NCBI GenBank assembly: GCA_947095535.1
Contig: OX352774.1
Coordinates: 168,886,200 to 168,950,199 of the forward strand
Length of the DNA: 64,000 bases
Direction of reading: 5' to 3'
Origin: Poecilobothrus nobilitatus
Lineage: Eukaryota > Arthropoda > Insecta > Diptera > Dolichopodidae
A program made the position numbers and the translations under genes. A model generated the notes under the pieces. That model saw only the letters and a program-made list of their open reading frames with translations, was not told the origin of the DNA and did not search any database. How positions within the stretch are numbered: the first letter of the stretch is position 1; every line of letters starts with the position of its first letter. Positions 23,489 to 35,132 of the stretch are shown in pieces.

Positions 23489-23598
23489 GTATGTATATAG
23501 CGTATTTATACATGTTTTATTGAAGTTATACGAAATTATATATTCTATGAATGAAGTATTTCTAAAGAAATATTGCAATGTATGGCGATATTGTATAA
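22341..23598 (-). mobile_element. Family A element, copy A2, truncated at the AACGAGG end
   Basis: Starts with the terminal hairpin TATACCCGTACGATAAGTAT and CGGGTATA, then AATTCTGAGTCGG and GTCTGTCCGTCCGTCAGC. It passes through CCCCCCGTTTAGG and AACACCTGTTC blocks and a long (TA)n/TATG tract at 23430-23500. It stops where copy A3 begins at 23599: the last bases (ATTGCAATGTATGGCGATA) match an internal point of copy A6. Confidence 0.75.
23440..23500. repeat. (TA)n and TATG/TACA microsatellite inside A2
   Basis: Uninterrupted TA dinucleotides flanked by TACATACATATG units, in the variable mid-region of the family A element. Confidence 0.85.
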
Positions 23599-24975
23599 AA
23601 CGAGGAAGAATACAGTTGACTTTGTCAACTCTTAGATACCCGTACGAACCGTTAGTATGTTCACAGTCACTCTGCCTACAATATTATTTTTTTAATATTT
23701 TAGTATTTTAAAATAATTTGGGTGAATTTTATAATTTCTAGAACTTATGGGTTGTACATGTATTCAAACTATATGTTTATATGTACATTCTTCTAAAGCA
23801 GATTCTAACCTTCCACATAACGATTATCAATCCAAAACTTTTTCAAATATTCTATAGTAACATTTAATACTAAGCGGTAAATGTATATTAAATTTACTTA
23901 GTACAAAATAGTAAATATAATTTTAAATATTATATTATATTATATTTAAATATTCCATTGACAGAATAATTTCTTATAAGTACAATAAAATACATATATG
24001 TATGTAAATACGGCGCTATATAATATACATATATACTCTTATCATTCATTCACTAGTGACATATACGATATGTAAATAAACATGATATTATATAAGTATG
24101 TATATATATCAATATCATATAAATAATAATAAAAATTCTTCAAGCAACCGTTATGTTGTTTATTTATTTACATTTTTATGTACTACGCATTATATCCTCA
24201 ACAATTTCAAATTATCGAGTAAAACAAAATGGAAAAAATTCGTTTTAAAGAAATTTGTTCGAAAATTTGAAAAAATCAACTTACACTTTCGTCAATTATA
24301 AAGTAACCCTATATTATTAAAAAAAGTTGTTAACAGAAATAAGAGTATAATGTTGAAGCTTCAATTTTTGTGTATTACTTCAAAAAAATTTTAACAGGTG
24401 TTCAAGTTACAGGTGTTTAAAAATAGAAAATTTTCAATTTTTGACGCCTTACAGCTCCTAAACGGGGGGTGATACAAAAAAAATTTCTGAAATGACTCAT
24501 ACTTATTTTCAAAGATCTAACTTCTGTCATAATGTTAGGTTTCCAACTTTAACCGTTTAGAAGATGGAAGAGTTAAAGAATTTTGCAAAATTTGAGTTTC
24601 GCATAACGGTAAATTAAGACACCGTATACCAAAAATATATATTTATTGTATATATACTTTTAAAGCTAATGAAAATAGTAATCGTTTGGCTTTTTCAAAA
24701 TGAAGATATACCTTATACAACTTGTGCTATAACAATTTAAATATAGAGCTTTTTTGAACCTTTGGGGAGCTGTAGCTCCGTAACGGGTGGGGCTACAAAA
24801 AAAAGTTATTAAAAATAAAATTAATATTTTTGTGAGATCTATCAGTAGTTAAAATTTCATAGCTCTATTGCAAAAAAAATGTGGGGATCTAAAAGTTAGG
24901 TGTTCTAGAGCTACCCTAAGGCTTGGTCCAAACTCAACCAAAAAAAATAGGGAACCTACAAATTACTCCCAAAAT
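23599..24975 (+). mobile_element. Family A element, copy A3, truncated at the GTCCGTCC end
   Basis: Begins AACGAGGAAGAATACAGTTG with the subterminal repeat ATACCCGTACGA. It runs colinearly with copy A6 through GGGTGAATTTTATAATTTCT, AACGATTATCAA, GCGCTATATAATATACA, AACCGTTATGTTG and CTAAACGGGGGGTGAT, and stops in GGGAACCTACAAATTACTCC just short of the GTCCGTCC block. Non-coding. Confidence 0.8.
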
Positions 24976-25004
24976 ATTACTCCCAATATATAAAATATTT
25001 TTTA

Positions 25005-25587
25005 TTAATTGTTGAGGATATAATGCGTAATACAAAAAAATGTAAATAAATAAACAACATAACGGTTGCTTGAAGAATTTTTATTTATATGATATTGATA
25101 TATATACATACTTATATAATATCATGTTTATTTACATATCGTATATATCACTAGTAAATGAATGATAAAAGTATATATGCATATTATATAGCGCCGTATT
25201 TACATACATATATGTATTATTCTGTCAATGGAATATTTTAATATAATATAATATAATATTTAAAATTATATTTACTATTTTGTACTAAGTAAATTTAATA
25301 TACATTTACCGCTTAGTATTAAATGTTACTATAGAATATTTGAAAACGTTTTGTATTGATAATCGTTATGTGGAAGGTTAAAGTCTGCTTTTGAAGAATG
25401 TACATAAACATATAGTTTGAATATATGTACAACCCATAGTACTAGAAATTATAAAATTCACCCAAATTATTTTAAAATACTAAAATATTAAAAAAATAAT
25501 ATTGTAAACAGAGTGACAGGCTGTGAATATACTAACGGTTCGTACGGGTATGTAAGAGTTGACAAAGGCAACTGTATTCTTCTCGTT
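25005..25587 (-). mobile_element. Family A element, copy A4, half-length
   Basis: The near-exact reverse complement of 23599-24210: from TTGTTGAGGATATAATGCG to TTCGTACGGGTATGTAAGAG and CTTCTCGTT at 25587. With A3 it forms an inverted repeat of ~0.6-kb arms separated by ~0.75 kb. Confidence 0.8.
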
Positions 25588-25739
25588 TTTAAATCTATTT
25601 GGATTAAATATCATTCATGAATTTTTGAACTGAATTGAAATTTATTTGCAATTTCTAATAATAATTGTTAAGAATTTCAACTCTCTCTCTTCGATGCCTA
25701 TCCACTAGTAAATGTTAGCGGTCATATGTCCTGAAAGTT

Positions 25740-26213
25740 GAATTAAAATCTGGATAAAATGCTTCTATATTCATTTCGAACCATCGCTATGTGTACCAAA
25801 TCACCAATATTTGATATACCTGTCCAGTTCCTGATGTTGCGTAACCACGTCATTTGTTTTCGGCCAACACCTCTTTTACCTTCAATTTTTCTTTGCACGA
25901 TATATTACAGCACGAGTTGTAAGAGTTCGTATTTTTGACCTCGCATCACATGTCCAAAATATGATATTTTTCTTCTTTTGATATCAGTGAGAAGTTCGCG
26001 GCCTTTATTTATTCTTCGGAGAACTTCAATATTCGTGACACGATCTACACATGAAGTTTTTAGTATTCTTTTATAGAGCCACATTTCAAAGGGTTCAAGT
26101 ATATTCATATGGGTGGTTGTCAAGGTCCAAGTCTCTACTCCATATAATAGAACCGACCATACATAGCATTTAAAAAACGTAAACGAAGATCTAAATTCAG
26201 ATCTCTGCAGCAA
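25740..26213 (-). pseudogene. RTE ORF C-terminal region
   Basis: KCYVWSVLLYGVETWTLTT, LEPFEMWLYKRILKTS, WVDRVTN-like VDRVTNIEVLRRIN, ISYFGHVMRGQKYELLQL, then after a stop EGKRGVGRKQMTWLRNI. This is the characteristic C-terminus of RTE polyproteins (LYG.ETW, FGH..R, GKR..GR). The open part is 26213-25905. Confidence 0.8.
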
Positions 26214-26299
26214 AAAACTTTTTTGTACTTAATAAATGCACCTCTCGCTATTTCAATACGACATCTTATTTCTTGTTCACATGTCCACTGCTCATTTAG

Positions 26300-27224
26300 T
26301 CAACACCCAAGATACTTGTAGCTAGAAACACGCTCGTTTCCAAGATGGTCGACTGTAACTGTAGCTGTGGTATATGGTGTTTTACATCTACTTATGATCA
26401 TGAACTTAGTTTTTATAGCATTGATTTTTAGACCTAGTTTTATGCTATGATGATTAACTTTATCTATTAAATATTGTAAATCACTTAAATTATCTGCCAA
26501 AAGGGTTGTGTCATCAGCATATCTGATGTTATTAAGATAGGTACCGTTTACTTTGATACCTATTTCAACTAATTCTAATCCTTCTTGGAAGATCTTCTCT
26601 TCATACAAATTGAAAAGCAGAGGTGATAAGATACAACCCTGTCGAACTCCACGCTTGATTAAAATGCTTACGGTTAGCCCATCTGAAGTTTTTATGTTGG
26701 CTGTCTGATGCCAGTACAAATTTTCAATGCATCCAATAGTTTTATCATCAATATCTATCGTGCTTAATATTTCCATAAGTTTATGATATTGGATTTTATC
26801 AAACGCTTTCTCATAGTCAAGAAAACATAGGAAAACATTTTTCTTGACATCACAACAATTTTGTACGAATACTTGAACACAAAAGAGAGCTTCTCTTGTG
26901 CCCGTTCCTTCCTTAAACCCAAATTGTCTCTTTCCCATGTATTTCAGCTTTTCACTACATGCGATTGTGGAGCACTTTAAGAAAGATTTTGAGTGCATGA
27001 CTCATTAAACTTATCAGTCTATGGTCACTGCATGATTTAGCGTTAACTTTCTTTGGTAGAGCGATAAATGTTGATAAAAGCCAATCTGAAGGAAAAATAC
27101 CGGCATCATATACTTTGTTGAAGATTTTGTGCAACACATCTATGTTTTGGTCATCAATTAATTTAATTATTTCTGATGGTACGTCATCGGACATTGTGAC
27201 CTTTTTGTTTTTTGCATTTTGCAA
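26300..27224 (-). pseudogene. RTE reverse transcriptase
   Basis: Two overlapping frames. 27224-26955 has DDVPSEIIKLI, IFPSDWLLSTFIALPKK and DHRLISLMSHALKIFLKVL (RT motifs 1-2). 26998-26300 has FGFKEGTGTREALF, FLCFLDYEKAFDKI (motif A), LIKRGVRQGCILSPLLFNLY (motif B), NNIRYADDTTLLADN (motif C, YADD at 26510-26521) and SSYKYLGC. Catalytic residues are intact, but the frames are split near 26960-26998. Confidence 0.85.
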
Positions 27225-27741
27225 TGTTTTAAAATTTCGTCTTTAGTTATGATGGGGCCTGACAATTGTACTGACGATTCTTTAGTATTCTGTGGTCTGG
27301 TCGGGTCTGAAAATAAGTTTTCTATATATTCCTCCCATACTTTTTTCCTTTCTTCGCTATCCAAAATGATTTGACCATTATTATTAAGTAGTGAAGCGAA
27401 ATTTGTTTTCCTATATGCTCCTGATACTTCTTTAATTTTTTTGTGAAGGTTGAAGTTATCATGAGACTGTTGAAGGATTTCTATTTCGTTACACTCATTT
27501 TAAGCCATTTTAGTTTTTCTAATCTTATTTTGGATCGAATCTTACTTTGAATACGTTTATATTCTGCCTTATTCTTATTTTTGAATGATCTTCTTTCATC
27601 CATCATTTTCAAGATTTCATCTGTCATCCACTTTTGCTTTGGGGCATTTTTCTTTTCTCCTAATATATTTTTGGATGTTTCGAATAAAATGTGTTTTATT
27701 CGATACCATAATATCTCATCTTCTGTCCTACTAACGTTCAT
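27167..27741 (-). pseudogene. RTE linker between endonuclease and RT
   Basis: 27741-27481: WMTDEILKMMDERRSFKNKN and a basic helical stretch, as in the RTE linker. 27364-27167: RKKVWEEYIENLFSDPTRP and GPIITKDEIL, the segment just before the RT. Frames differ. Confidence 0.75.
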
Positions 27742-27916
27742 TAATTGATTGTTGATTTATAATGTCAATTGCCTTTTGATATTATTGTCTTTTAGCTTTT
27801 CTACGTCGATTTAAAATTGCCTGTTAATCCTTCTGGCTTTTAATAGTTTAACTTTAGTCTTAGCTAAGAAGGTTGTGGTCTGATGGAACATCTGCACTAG
27901 GATAAGTGCTTATATG

Positions 27917-28620
27917 CTAAACTGAAGAGGTAAAACGTTTGTTAACTAAAATGAAATCAATTTGGTTACGTATTACATTACCAGTACTGTCTCGGGAAGA
28001 TATCCAAGTATATAACCTCCGCTTTGGTAAGCAAAACCATGTGTTGGTGATTTTAAATTTTTTGTCCTGACAGAATTCAATTAGTCGATCACTTCTTTCG
28101 TTTCTAGTTCCTAAACCACATGGTCCAACTATTCCATCTATCTTACCGGTACCAATTTTACCATTAAAGTCGCCCATTATTAGATTAAAATCATGTGGTT
28201 TTGTGGACTTCAGAAGATGTGATAATTGGTTATAAAATTCTTCTATCTCATCATCGGTTTTTCCAGCAGTTGGGGCATATACGTGGATAATATTTAGAGC
28301 TACAGGTATAGTATTCAGTTTAATAAGCATAGCTCTATCTGAAAACGGTACAAAATCGATGACATGCTTTATTAGGTGTTCTGAAATAATTATGCCAACG
28401 ACATATCTGTGAGTTGATGTGTTATTTCCTGAAAAATTAAATTTAGCTCCTTTCGATTTACATTCACCCGAGTTTACAGCCACCAAGATTCACTGATACC
28501 CAATATATCAATTTTTAAACGTTGCATCTCATGAATAGTATTTGCTAGTTTACCAGACTCATATAAACATTCCAAGTGCCAATATTAATTGTGTTGTTAC
28601 TTTTACCTTCGGGGATTCTT
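27917..28620 (-). pseudogene. RTE endonuclease
   Basis: The open part 28486-27917 shows HRYVVGIIIS, LNIIHVYAPTAGKTDDEIEE, NLIMGDFNGKIGTGK (catalytic Asp/Asn), GPCGLGTRNERSDRLIEFCQ, LYTWISSRD and NQIDFILVNKR (Asp). Upstream, in shifted frames up to about 28620, the N-terminal strand (INIGTWN-like) and an ILGIS-type stretch are recognisable. EEP fold, RTE type by the GLG.RNER signature. Confidence 0.82.
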
Positions 28621-28634
28621 AGCACCCTCTCTTA

Positions 28635-28860
28635 CCTCCGGGGATTCTTAGCAGACCAGGGAGCGGTATATTTTGGATCAGACGCTTCTGGATTTATGGA
28701 AGGTTTTAAGTTTTCCTTCTTATAAATTTGCCGTTCCTCTGGAATCAGACGCAAACCAGGGAGCCGTCCATTCTAGATCAGACGCTCTCGATCTATCGCA
28801 CTCATCATTTAGCCTGAACACTGTTCAGTTGACCGAGGGAGACCGCGGGGAGGTATAATG
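28635..28860. repeat. Imperfect tandem repeat in RTE 5' leader
   Basis: ACCAGGGAGC...GATCAGACGCT occurs twice (about 28654-28690 and 28756-28792) in a GC-richer stretch. Probably part of the RTE 5' UTR. The plus-strand open frame here (28673-28858) has no support as a gene. Confidence 0.45.
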
Positions 28861-28995
28861 AGCATTTGATGGCAGCAGTCACAGTTGCAGCATTGGAATG
28901 TTCCAAATGAACAGACAACCAATACTTTCCCTATCGCATTCGCATCCCTCGTCCCAGAGTTTCAACTATCTTGGTCTCAATTATAGATAATGAAT

Positions 28996-29760
28996 TGAAT
29001 TGAAATCGAACTACCACATACTAAAAGTGATAAAATATATTACCCCTTACATTTTTTTTATGAGAAGATTACCCAAATTTTTGTCAGATAATGCTATCTT
29101 TACAAACCCCGCTTATATCAAATCGCATATTGATTATCTTAACCCTATTTTGAATAGAGCTTCTCAAGGTTATAACAAAAAATTGGATATAGTTCATAAA
29201 AACTGTATTAAAATAGCTGAGCGACTCCCAATTCTACACCGTACAGATCAACTATACACCGATAAATAAGTTATTTTAACAAATACAATTCAGTTAGAGC
29301 TACTTACAACTGCATTCAAAAATAGTAATAAACTTTCTTATTAAATAGAAATGTTAACATCCACAATCGGAACATGAAAAATCAATCACAATATTATTTA
29401 TTACTATTTAGATCCAGTTATCAAAAACCAATTGTCTTGGATATCAAAGTTTTCAAAAGTAAATCTCGCTCTTGCGATAGTGGAAAACTTCGAAAGTCAC
29501 TTAAAGAACTTCACGAGATTCTCTGAGTAGTGTTGGACTTTAATCAACCAAAACTATCCCGTTTAAAATCAAACTTTAGGATAGGTCCTTTAATACATAG
29601 TGATAAAAATTACAGTTTAGTTTAAGATTACTCTCATCCTTTCCTATGCCCTGAAGGATTACTTGGGAAATTGGGTTTGGGATACTTAGGATTGTGGAAG
29701 ATGAAGGAAAAAATTTGGAGTACAAGAAACCAAAATCTACATTTAGCAGCATAATTAGCT
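28996..29760 (+). pseudogene. Non-LTR RT C-terminal fragment
   Basis: The open piece 29000-29269 reads YIKSHIDYLNPILNRAS followed by KLDIVHKNCIKIAERLP and TDQLY, matching the LINE pattern of a post-RT domain (YI.SHLDY..PIW.A, then LQN..IKI.E.LP). Further pieces to about 29750 (TNTIQLELLTTAFK, LDPVIKNQLSWISKF) continue in broken frames. Opposite strand to the RTE next to it and unrelated to it. Confidence 0.55.
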
Positions 29761-29769
29761 ATATCAAAA

Positions 29770-31515
29770 ATATGCTTTGACCAAGTCAATTTTTGATGAA
29801 ACTGGATATCCAGAATGTTTAATTCTGTTAAGTGCTGCAGAGCTTCTCTCTGAAATGTTAGGTTAGGTATAGTAATTAAATTTATTTTAATTAATTAATT
29901 AAAATAAAGAGAAAAACTACAATTTGCTTGCTTAACTACAAAAGTTACAAATGATATCCAAAAAAGGTTTATTCTCAATTTAAGATAAACAGTATTAGTT
30001 GAATAATCTTTAACAGGAAAACTATTTATAATATCATATTAGAAAAAGGATATTTAAAGTATTCAAAATCAAAATATCCTTTAAAAATCAAAATATATGA
30101 ATATTATGATCAAACATTAAAAGTAAATTGAACAAAAGAAAGAAATAAAAATCAAAATGATTATAATAAAATACCTTTGAGAATAGAATAAAAACTTATG
30201 TATGTTAACTTTAACCTTAAGTGTTGTCTTTTAGGAATTTCTTGGCATTATTTTTACATTTTTAAATTTTTGTCATAAATAAGACAGCCGATGTTGATAA
30301 ATACCAAAATGTTTAATTTAACTTTTGTTGATAAAAAAAAATTTATAAATAATTTAACGAAAATTTAAATTTAAAAGATCTTTCGATGTGAATAAGTCTG
30401 TAGTAGATACAAATTAATAATTTTTAATATGTTTTGAATTCCAAGAAAAATCATAAAAAACTCATTTTGGATGTTATTTTGAAAGAAAGGTAATTGGGTA
30501 GTCCTTTTTGGGTGTTAATTGATATATCTTTTTTATATCACTCTGATTTAAATTATATTTTGCAATATATAAGGCAAAAAAGATGAAATGGATTTTTTTT
30601 ATTTTATTTTACCACAAAGTTTTGAATTTTACTTTTCTTTTATTATTTTATGAAAAATGTTTAACCAAGATGAATACTTATATTTAATAATATGGAGTAA
30701 AATGTATTTATGTTGTCGCATTGCTTTTATTGTCTAAATTATTAAATTTGTGAAGGGAGAGTTGGAAAAAATCCCATACTTACATAGAAACTAATATAAA
30801 TGAATGTAATTAAAGAGAAAATTTAAGAAGACATAAAATAAAAAAAGAGTGAAAAAACATACAAAAATAAACGGAAATGAGATGCGGCTGTTTTTTTTTT
30901 AAATATTTAAATTGTTGCCAAACACATATGCATAGAATCAAACTCTCTTAACTACAATAAATACAAGCGTACATAAATATATTTAAATTTCTGATATGAA
31001 ATATCCTGCTACACTAAATGCAATAAGTATAATACAAGGATATTTTTATAGAAACATATTTATATTATATTAAGCAAAAAAGAATTACATCTTGCTTTAC
31101 TTAGCTGCATAAATTCAGGAAAAAAATAATACTGAAATAATAAAAAGAAAAACAAATAGAAAAAAAAAACAAGAAAATGAAGAAGAAAAGGAAAAAGAAA
31201 AAAAGACGAATAGCTGTGGAAAACTTTGCATAACCAAAAGGATGAAATTAACTCATTATGTTGAGCACTTATGTTTTACAAGGAAATTACATGCTTTACT
31301 GACTTGATGAGGGAAATTATATTTGCAGATAAGGCGAAAGAAATATATAGGATACATGCATATATATTTTTTCTTAACAGTGGCGTACCGTAAATTTATT
31401 TTTATTCACAGATACTTGAAGTAAGAAATTAACAATTTTAGATATTTAGTTTTTATTGATTAAATCACTGATTTGTAAGAAAATAATGCATAAATGTTAT
31501 ATAATTAATTATTAG
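29770..31515. other. AT-rich DNA with no gene seen
   Basis: Purine-rich A/G runs (about 31110-31210) and poly(T) runs, no repeat family or coding motif recognised. Confidence 0.5.
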
Positions 31516-31519
31516 TTTT

Positions 31520-32515
31520 TCATGAAAATTGATTTTATTGGCGAAATATATGAGCCTTTGTTTTCCTCCTTTTTTCTTTTTTTTCCGAATTTTATGTTTT
31601 ATTTTTTTTTATGTTTCTTTTCTATACAATATATGCTATTACTATACAGTATACACATGCATTTATAACATAGTTTGAATATGAATGATATATAGTTGTA
31701 TTTATAGAGCTACGTAGTGTTAATAGTATCTATTTACATATTTTATTATGTTTTTTTTTTTTGTTTTTTTCTGTTTTGTGTAAGAACAAACCAAAACAAA
31801 AACTAAAACCATACTATACATATAATTTATGTCATACCATATATTACAGACAAATTGTGTATGGAAGTACATTTTGTAAAAATAAATTAAGCTAAAAAAT
31901 TTCTGGACCGATTGATAGTATTTATATAGAAATTTGCTATTATTGGAATGAGAATTAGTATTAGTGATTATTCTAATAAAAATTTGTAGCTTCCATTAAG
32001 GTAATATTAATATGAAAAATTATTTGTATTTTTACTTTAAAAATTGAATTGAATAGTAAACCTGTAAAAAGCAAGTTACATATATGTACATTGCATATAC
32101 ATATGTAGGTATGTAATTTTGAAACTTTTTTGAAAATAAAATTTAATGTTAGATCTTTAAAATTTATAATAAATATGCAAAATAATTTTCTTGCAATTCA
32201 CAAAATTATTTGTTGAAGTTTGCATCAAAATTAAAATTATGATTTATGTATGCCTATGTATATTATGTAGGCATCATAAATTCTATAATATTGCACTTTT
32301 TTCATTCAAATCAAATATTTTTTTCTTAAAAATTTGTTAAAAATTAGAAATCTGATTGCTGAAAATAGAAATGTTTGAAAATAACCGTTCAATAAAAGGT
32401 CTACTTACGAATTAATTGAAATATGTGACAAAATTCAAAGAACACTAAAAATATTTCGCCAATCCCTAAATTTTATTTTTAATAAAATTCGAAACTTACT
32501 TGTTAGTTTTTTATT
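31520..32515 (+). repeat. Segment F, copy F2
   Basis: About 1 kb from GGCGAAATATATGAGCCTTTG to CGAAACTTACTTGTTAG, homologous and colinear with F3 (35905-36109 plus 38244-39238). Its last 0.5 kb also matches F1 (7230-7730). No coding potential. Confidence 0.75.
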
Positions 32516-32554
32516 TTATTTCTTCAAATTCTTATAAAGAGTTCTAATAACGGG

Positions 32555-32640
32555 TTGGGTACAAAATCCCAAATGCAAAATCCCAAATTCAAAATCCCAA
32601 AATTCCAAAATCCCAAATACCAAAATCCCAAACCACTCTC
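32555..32640. repeat. CAAAATCCCAAAT short tandem repeat
   Basis: Eight or so degenerate 10-14-bp units of CAAAATCCCAAAT. Related arrays at 20270-20405 and (reversed) 35825-35900. Confidence 0.8.
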
Positions 32641-32817
32641 GTTATCATAATTCTTTTTGAATTCTTTTATTTCAGTTGTGGGTCGATTTAATGGGTAAAA
32701 AAATATTAATTGCAAAAATTCCAACAAAAATATTCAACATTTTATTCTACATTTCAACGTTTTTAATTTTTTCCTCCTAGATATTTTTTTATATTAATAC
32801 ATATATTCAATAATTAA

Positions 32818-33530
32818 GACTCATTATCTGACTTATGGCGTGGTTAAGTTGCCAATCTTTCAATCGAAGGGTCTTGGGTTCAAACCCCGGTCAGGTCATA
32901 AATAAAGAATATATAGTACTTTTATATCGTAATAATGTATATCGTATAATTAATAGTAGTAATAACAACATTAATAATATATTAATAATAATAATAGTAA
33001 CAATAACAATAATTATAATAATAGTAATAATAATATTAGCTGCTACAGTGGGGCTATCTTTGGTTATATCATGCAAGTAAGGTGTTATATACTGCTCCAC
33101 GTTGTAATCCACTGATGGCGCTGACTCTGTAGTAAAATAATATTAATAAGAATACTAATACCAATAATAGTAACCGCTACAGTGACAGTGGGGTTGCCTT
33201 CAATAATTACCTCATGTAGTTACTATATACTACTACTACATGTTGTAACTGTTGTGACGGCTTTAGTCACTGTTAGCAAAGTAGTAATAATAATAGGCGG
33301 ATTCATTGTTTCCTTACAGTCCTACTCCCAATTCAATGTTTGCGTATCCATTCCCTATCCTTTCATATCCCTACTCCCTAGCCAAAATGATGCGTTCGCA
33401 GGTAAGGGTTTCATCCCATTATATTGGCTAAAGGGGGAGGTGGGTTTAGTCAGTAAGAATCTGACACTACCAAAAAGGGAATTCTTGGTGTCTTTGGAAG
33501 ATTCCCACCTCCCTTAGGGAAAAAAAAAAC
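32818..33530 (+). mobile_element. Composite SINE: tRNA head, (AAT)n, dimeric body, poly(A)
   Basis: Starts ATTATCTGACTTATGGCG with A- and B-box-like sequences (TGGCGTGGTTAAGT; GGGTTCAAACCCCGG), head family S1. Then comes TAGTACTTTTATATCGTAAT, an AAT-rich stretch (32950-33035), and a body of two related subunits: CTGCTACAGTG...GGTGTTATATACTGCT (33037 on) and CCGCTACAGTGACAGTGG...ATATACTACTAC (33174 on). A unique tail ends CCACCTCCCTTAGGG plus poly(A). Both flanks are consecutive pieces of the 217-bp unit, so head and body inserted as one unit. Confidence 0.75.
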
Positions 33531-33693
33531 TTCCAAAACCCGCGCTAAACGAATTATTGAAACCCTGAATTTGTAACCAACTCTAAAAGTTCTCCTAACT
33601 CAGAATCTCACATATAGATATATATAAATATTCTGTAAAAGGCTTATAATCCAGATTTTGTAACCAACTATAAAATTCCTCCTAGATATTTTT

Positions 33694-35132
33694 ATACCCG
33701 TACGATAGGATCGGGTATAATAAAATTACTCCTCCGTTTGTAACACCTCGAAATAAGCGAACTAGATATACCTTCAAAGGTATGGATCGGATCAGAAAAA
33801 AATTCTAAGACGTTTGAGCCATGTCCGTCCGTCCGTCAGCACGCTAACTCAAAAACTAAGAAAGCTAGAGTCTTGAAATTTACACAAAATATTCTGGGAG
33901 TAATTTGTAGGTTGCCTATTTTTTTTGGTTGAGTTTGGACCAAAACTTAGGGTAGCTCTCGAACACCTAACTTTTAGATCCCGACATTTTTTTTGAAATA
34001 GAGCTGTGAAATAATACAGCTCCCTAAAAGTTCAAAAAAGCTCTATATTTAAATTGTTATAGCACAAGTTCTATAAAGTATATCTTCATTTTGAAAAAGC
34101 CAAACGATTACTGCTTTTATTAGCTTTAAAAGTATATATACAATACATATATATTTGTGGCATACGGTGTCTTAATTTACCGTTATGCGAAACTCAAATT
34201 TTGCAAAATCCTTTAACCCTTCTATCTTCTAAACAGTTTAAGTTGGAAACTTGAAATTTTGACAGAAGTTAGATCTTTGAAAATAAGTATAAGTCATTTC
34301 AGAAATTTTTTTTGTATCACCCCCCGTTTAGGAGCTGTAAGGGGTCAAAAACTGAAAATTTCCTATTTTTAAACACATGTAACTTGAACACCTGCTAAAA
34401 TTTTTTTGAAGTAATACACAAAAATTAAAGCTTCAACATTATACTCCTATTTCTGTTAACAACTTTTTTTTAATAATATAGGGTTACTTTATAATTGACG
34501 AAAGTGTTACTTGATTTTTTCAAATTTTCTAACAAATTTTTTGCATTTGTTTTACTCGATAATTTTAAATTGTTGAGGATACAATGCGTAATACAAAAAA
34601 CTGTAAATAAATAAACAACATAACGGTTGCTTGAAGAATTTTTATTTATATGATATTGATAAATATATACATACTTATATAATATTATGTTTATTTACAT
34701 ATCGTACATGTCACTAGTGAATGAATGATAAGAGTATAGATGTATATTATATAGCGCCATATTTACATACATATATGTATTTTATTGTACTTATAAGAAA
34801 TTATTCTGTCAATGGAATATTTAAATATAATATAATATAATATTTAAAAGTAGCTTAGTATTAAATGGTACTATAGAATATTTGAAAAAGTTTTGGTTTG
34901 ATAATCGTTATGTGGAAGGTTAGAATCTGCTTTTGAAGAATGTACATATAAACATATAGTTTGAATATATGTACAACCCATAGTGCTAGAAATTATAAAA
35001 TTCACCCAAATTATTTTAAAATACTAAAATATTAAAAAAATAATATTGTAAGCAGAGTGATAGGGTGTGAACATACTAACGGTTCGTATGGGTATCTAAG
35101 AGTTGACAAAGGCAACTGTATTCTTCCTCGTT
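33694..35132 (-). mobile_element. Family A element, copy A5, both ends present
   Basis: From ATACCCGTACGATAGGATCG (hairpin end) and GTCCGTCCGTCAGCACGC to AACGGTTCGTATGGGTATC and CTTCCTCGTT. The element is 1439 bp. Flanks are 217-bp-array sequence on both sides: GATATTTTT before and TTTATATTAATATAT after, against GATATATTTTTATATTAAT in uninterrupted units. No target duplication beyond the T-run. Non-coding. Confidence 0.85.

Larger units (their letters stand above)
25642..28995 (-). mobile_element. RTE-clade non-LTR retrotransposon, degenerate
   Basis: Minus-strand order: GC-richer 5' leader (28990-28620), endonuclease, linker, RT, C-terminal region, short 3' end. Endonuclease and RT motifs are of the RTE type often annotated in insects as craniofacial-development-protein-2-like. 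At least five frame changes make it inactive. TGAATTGAAAT occurs at 25631-25641 and 28996-29006 and may be the TSD, but this motif is AT-rich and partly tandem at the right side, so I hold it loosely. Confidence 0.8.

Noticed and set aside
22341..25587. Direct- or inverted-repeat CRISPR-like or viral inverted structure
   Set aside because: Units are a whole dispersed repeat family in alternating orientation, in a eukaryotic context; no spacers or viral genes.
28673..28858. 61-codon plus-strand frame in GC-richer DNA
   Set aside because: Lies in the 5' leader of the minus-strand RTE and consists of an imperfect tandem repeat.
33182..33517. 111-codon plus-strand frame
   Set aside because: Falls in the body of the composite SINE; the homologous minus-strand copy at 54.3 kb has indels that are not multiples of three.
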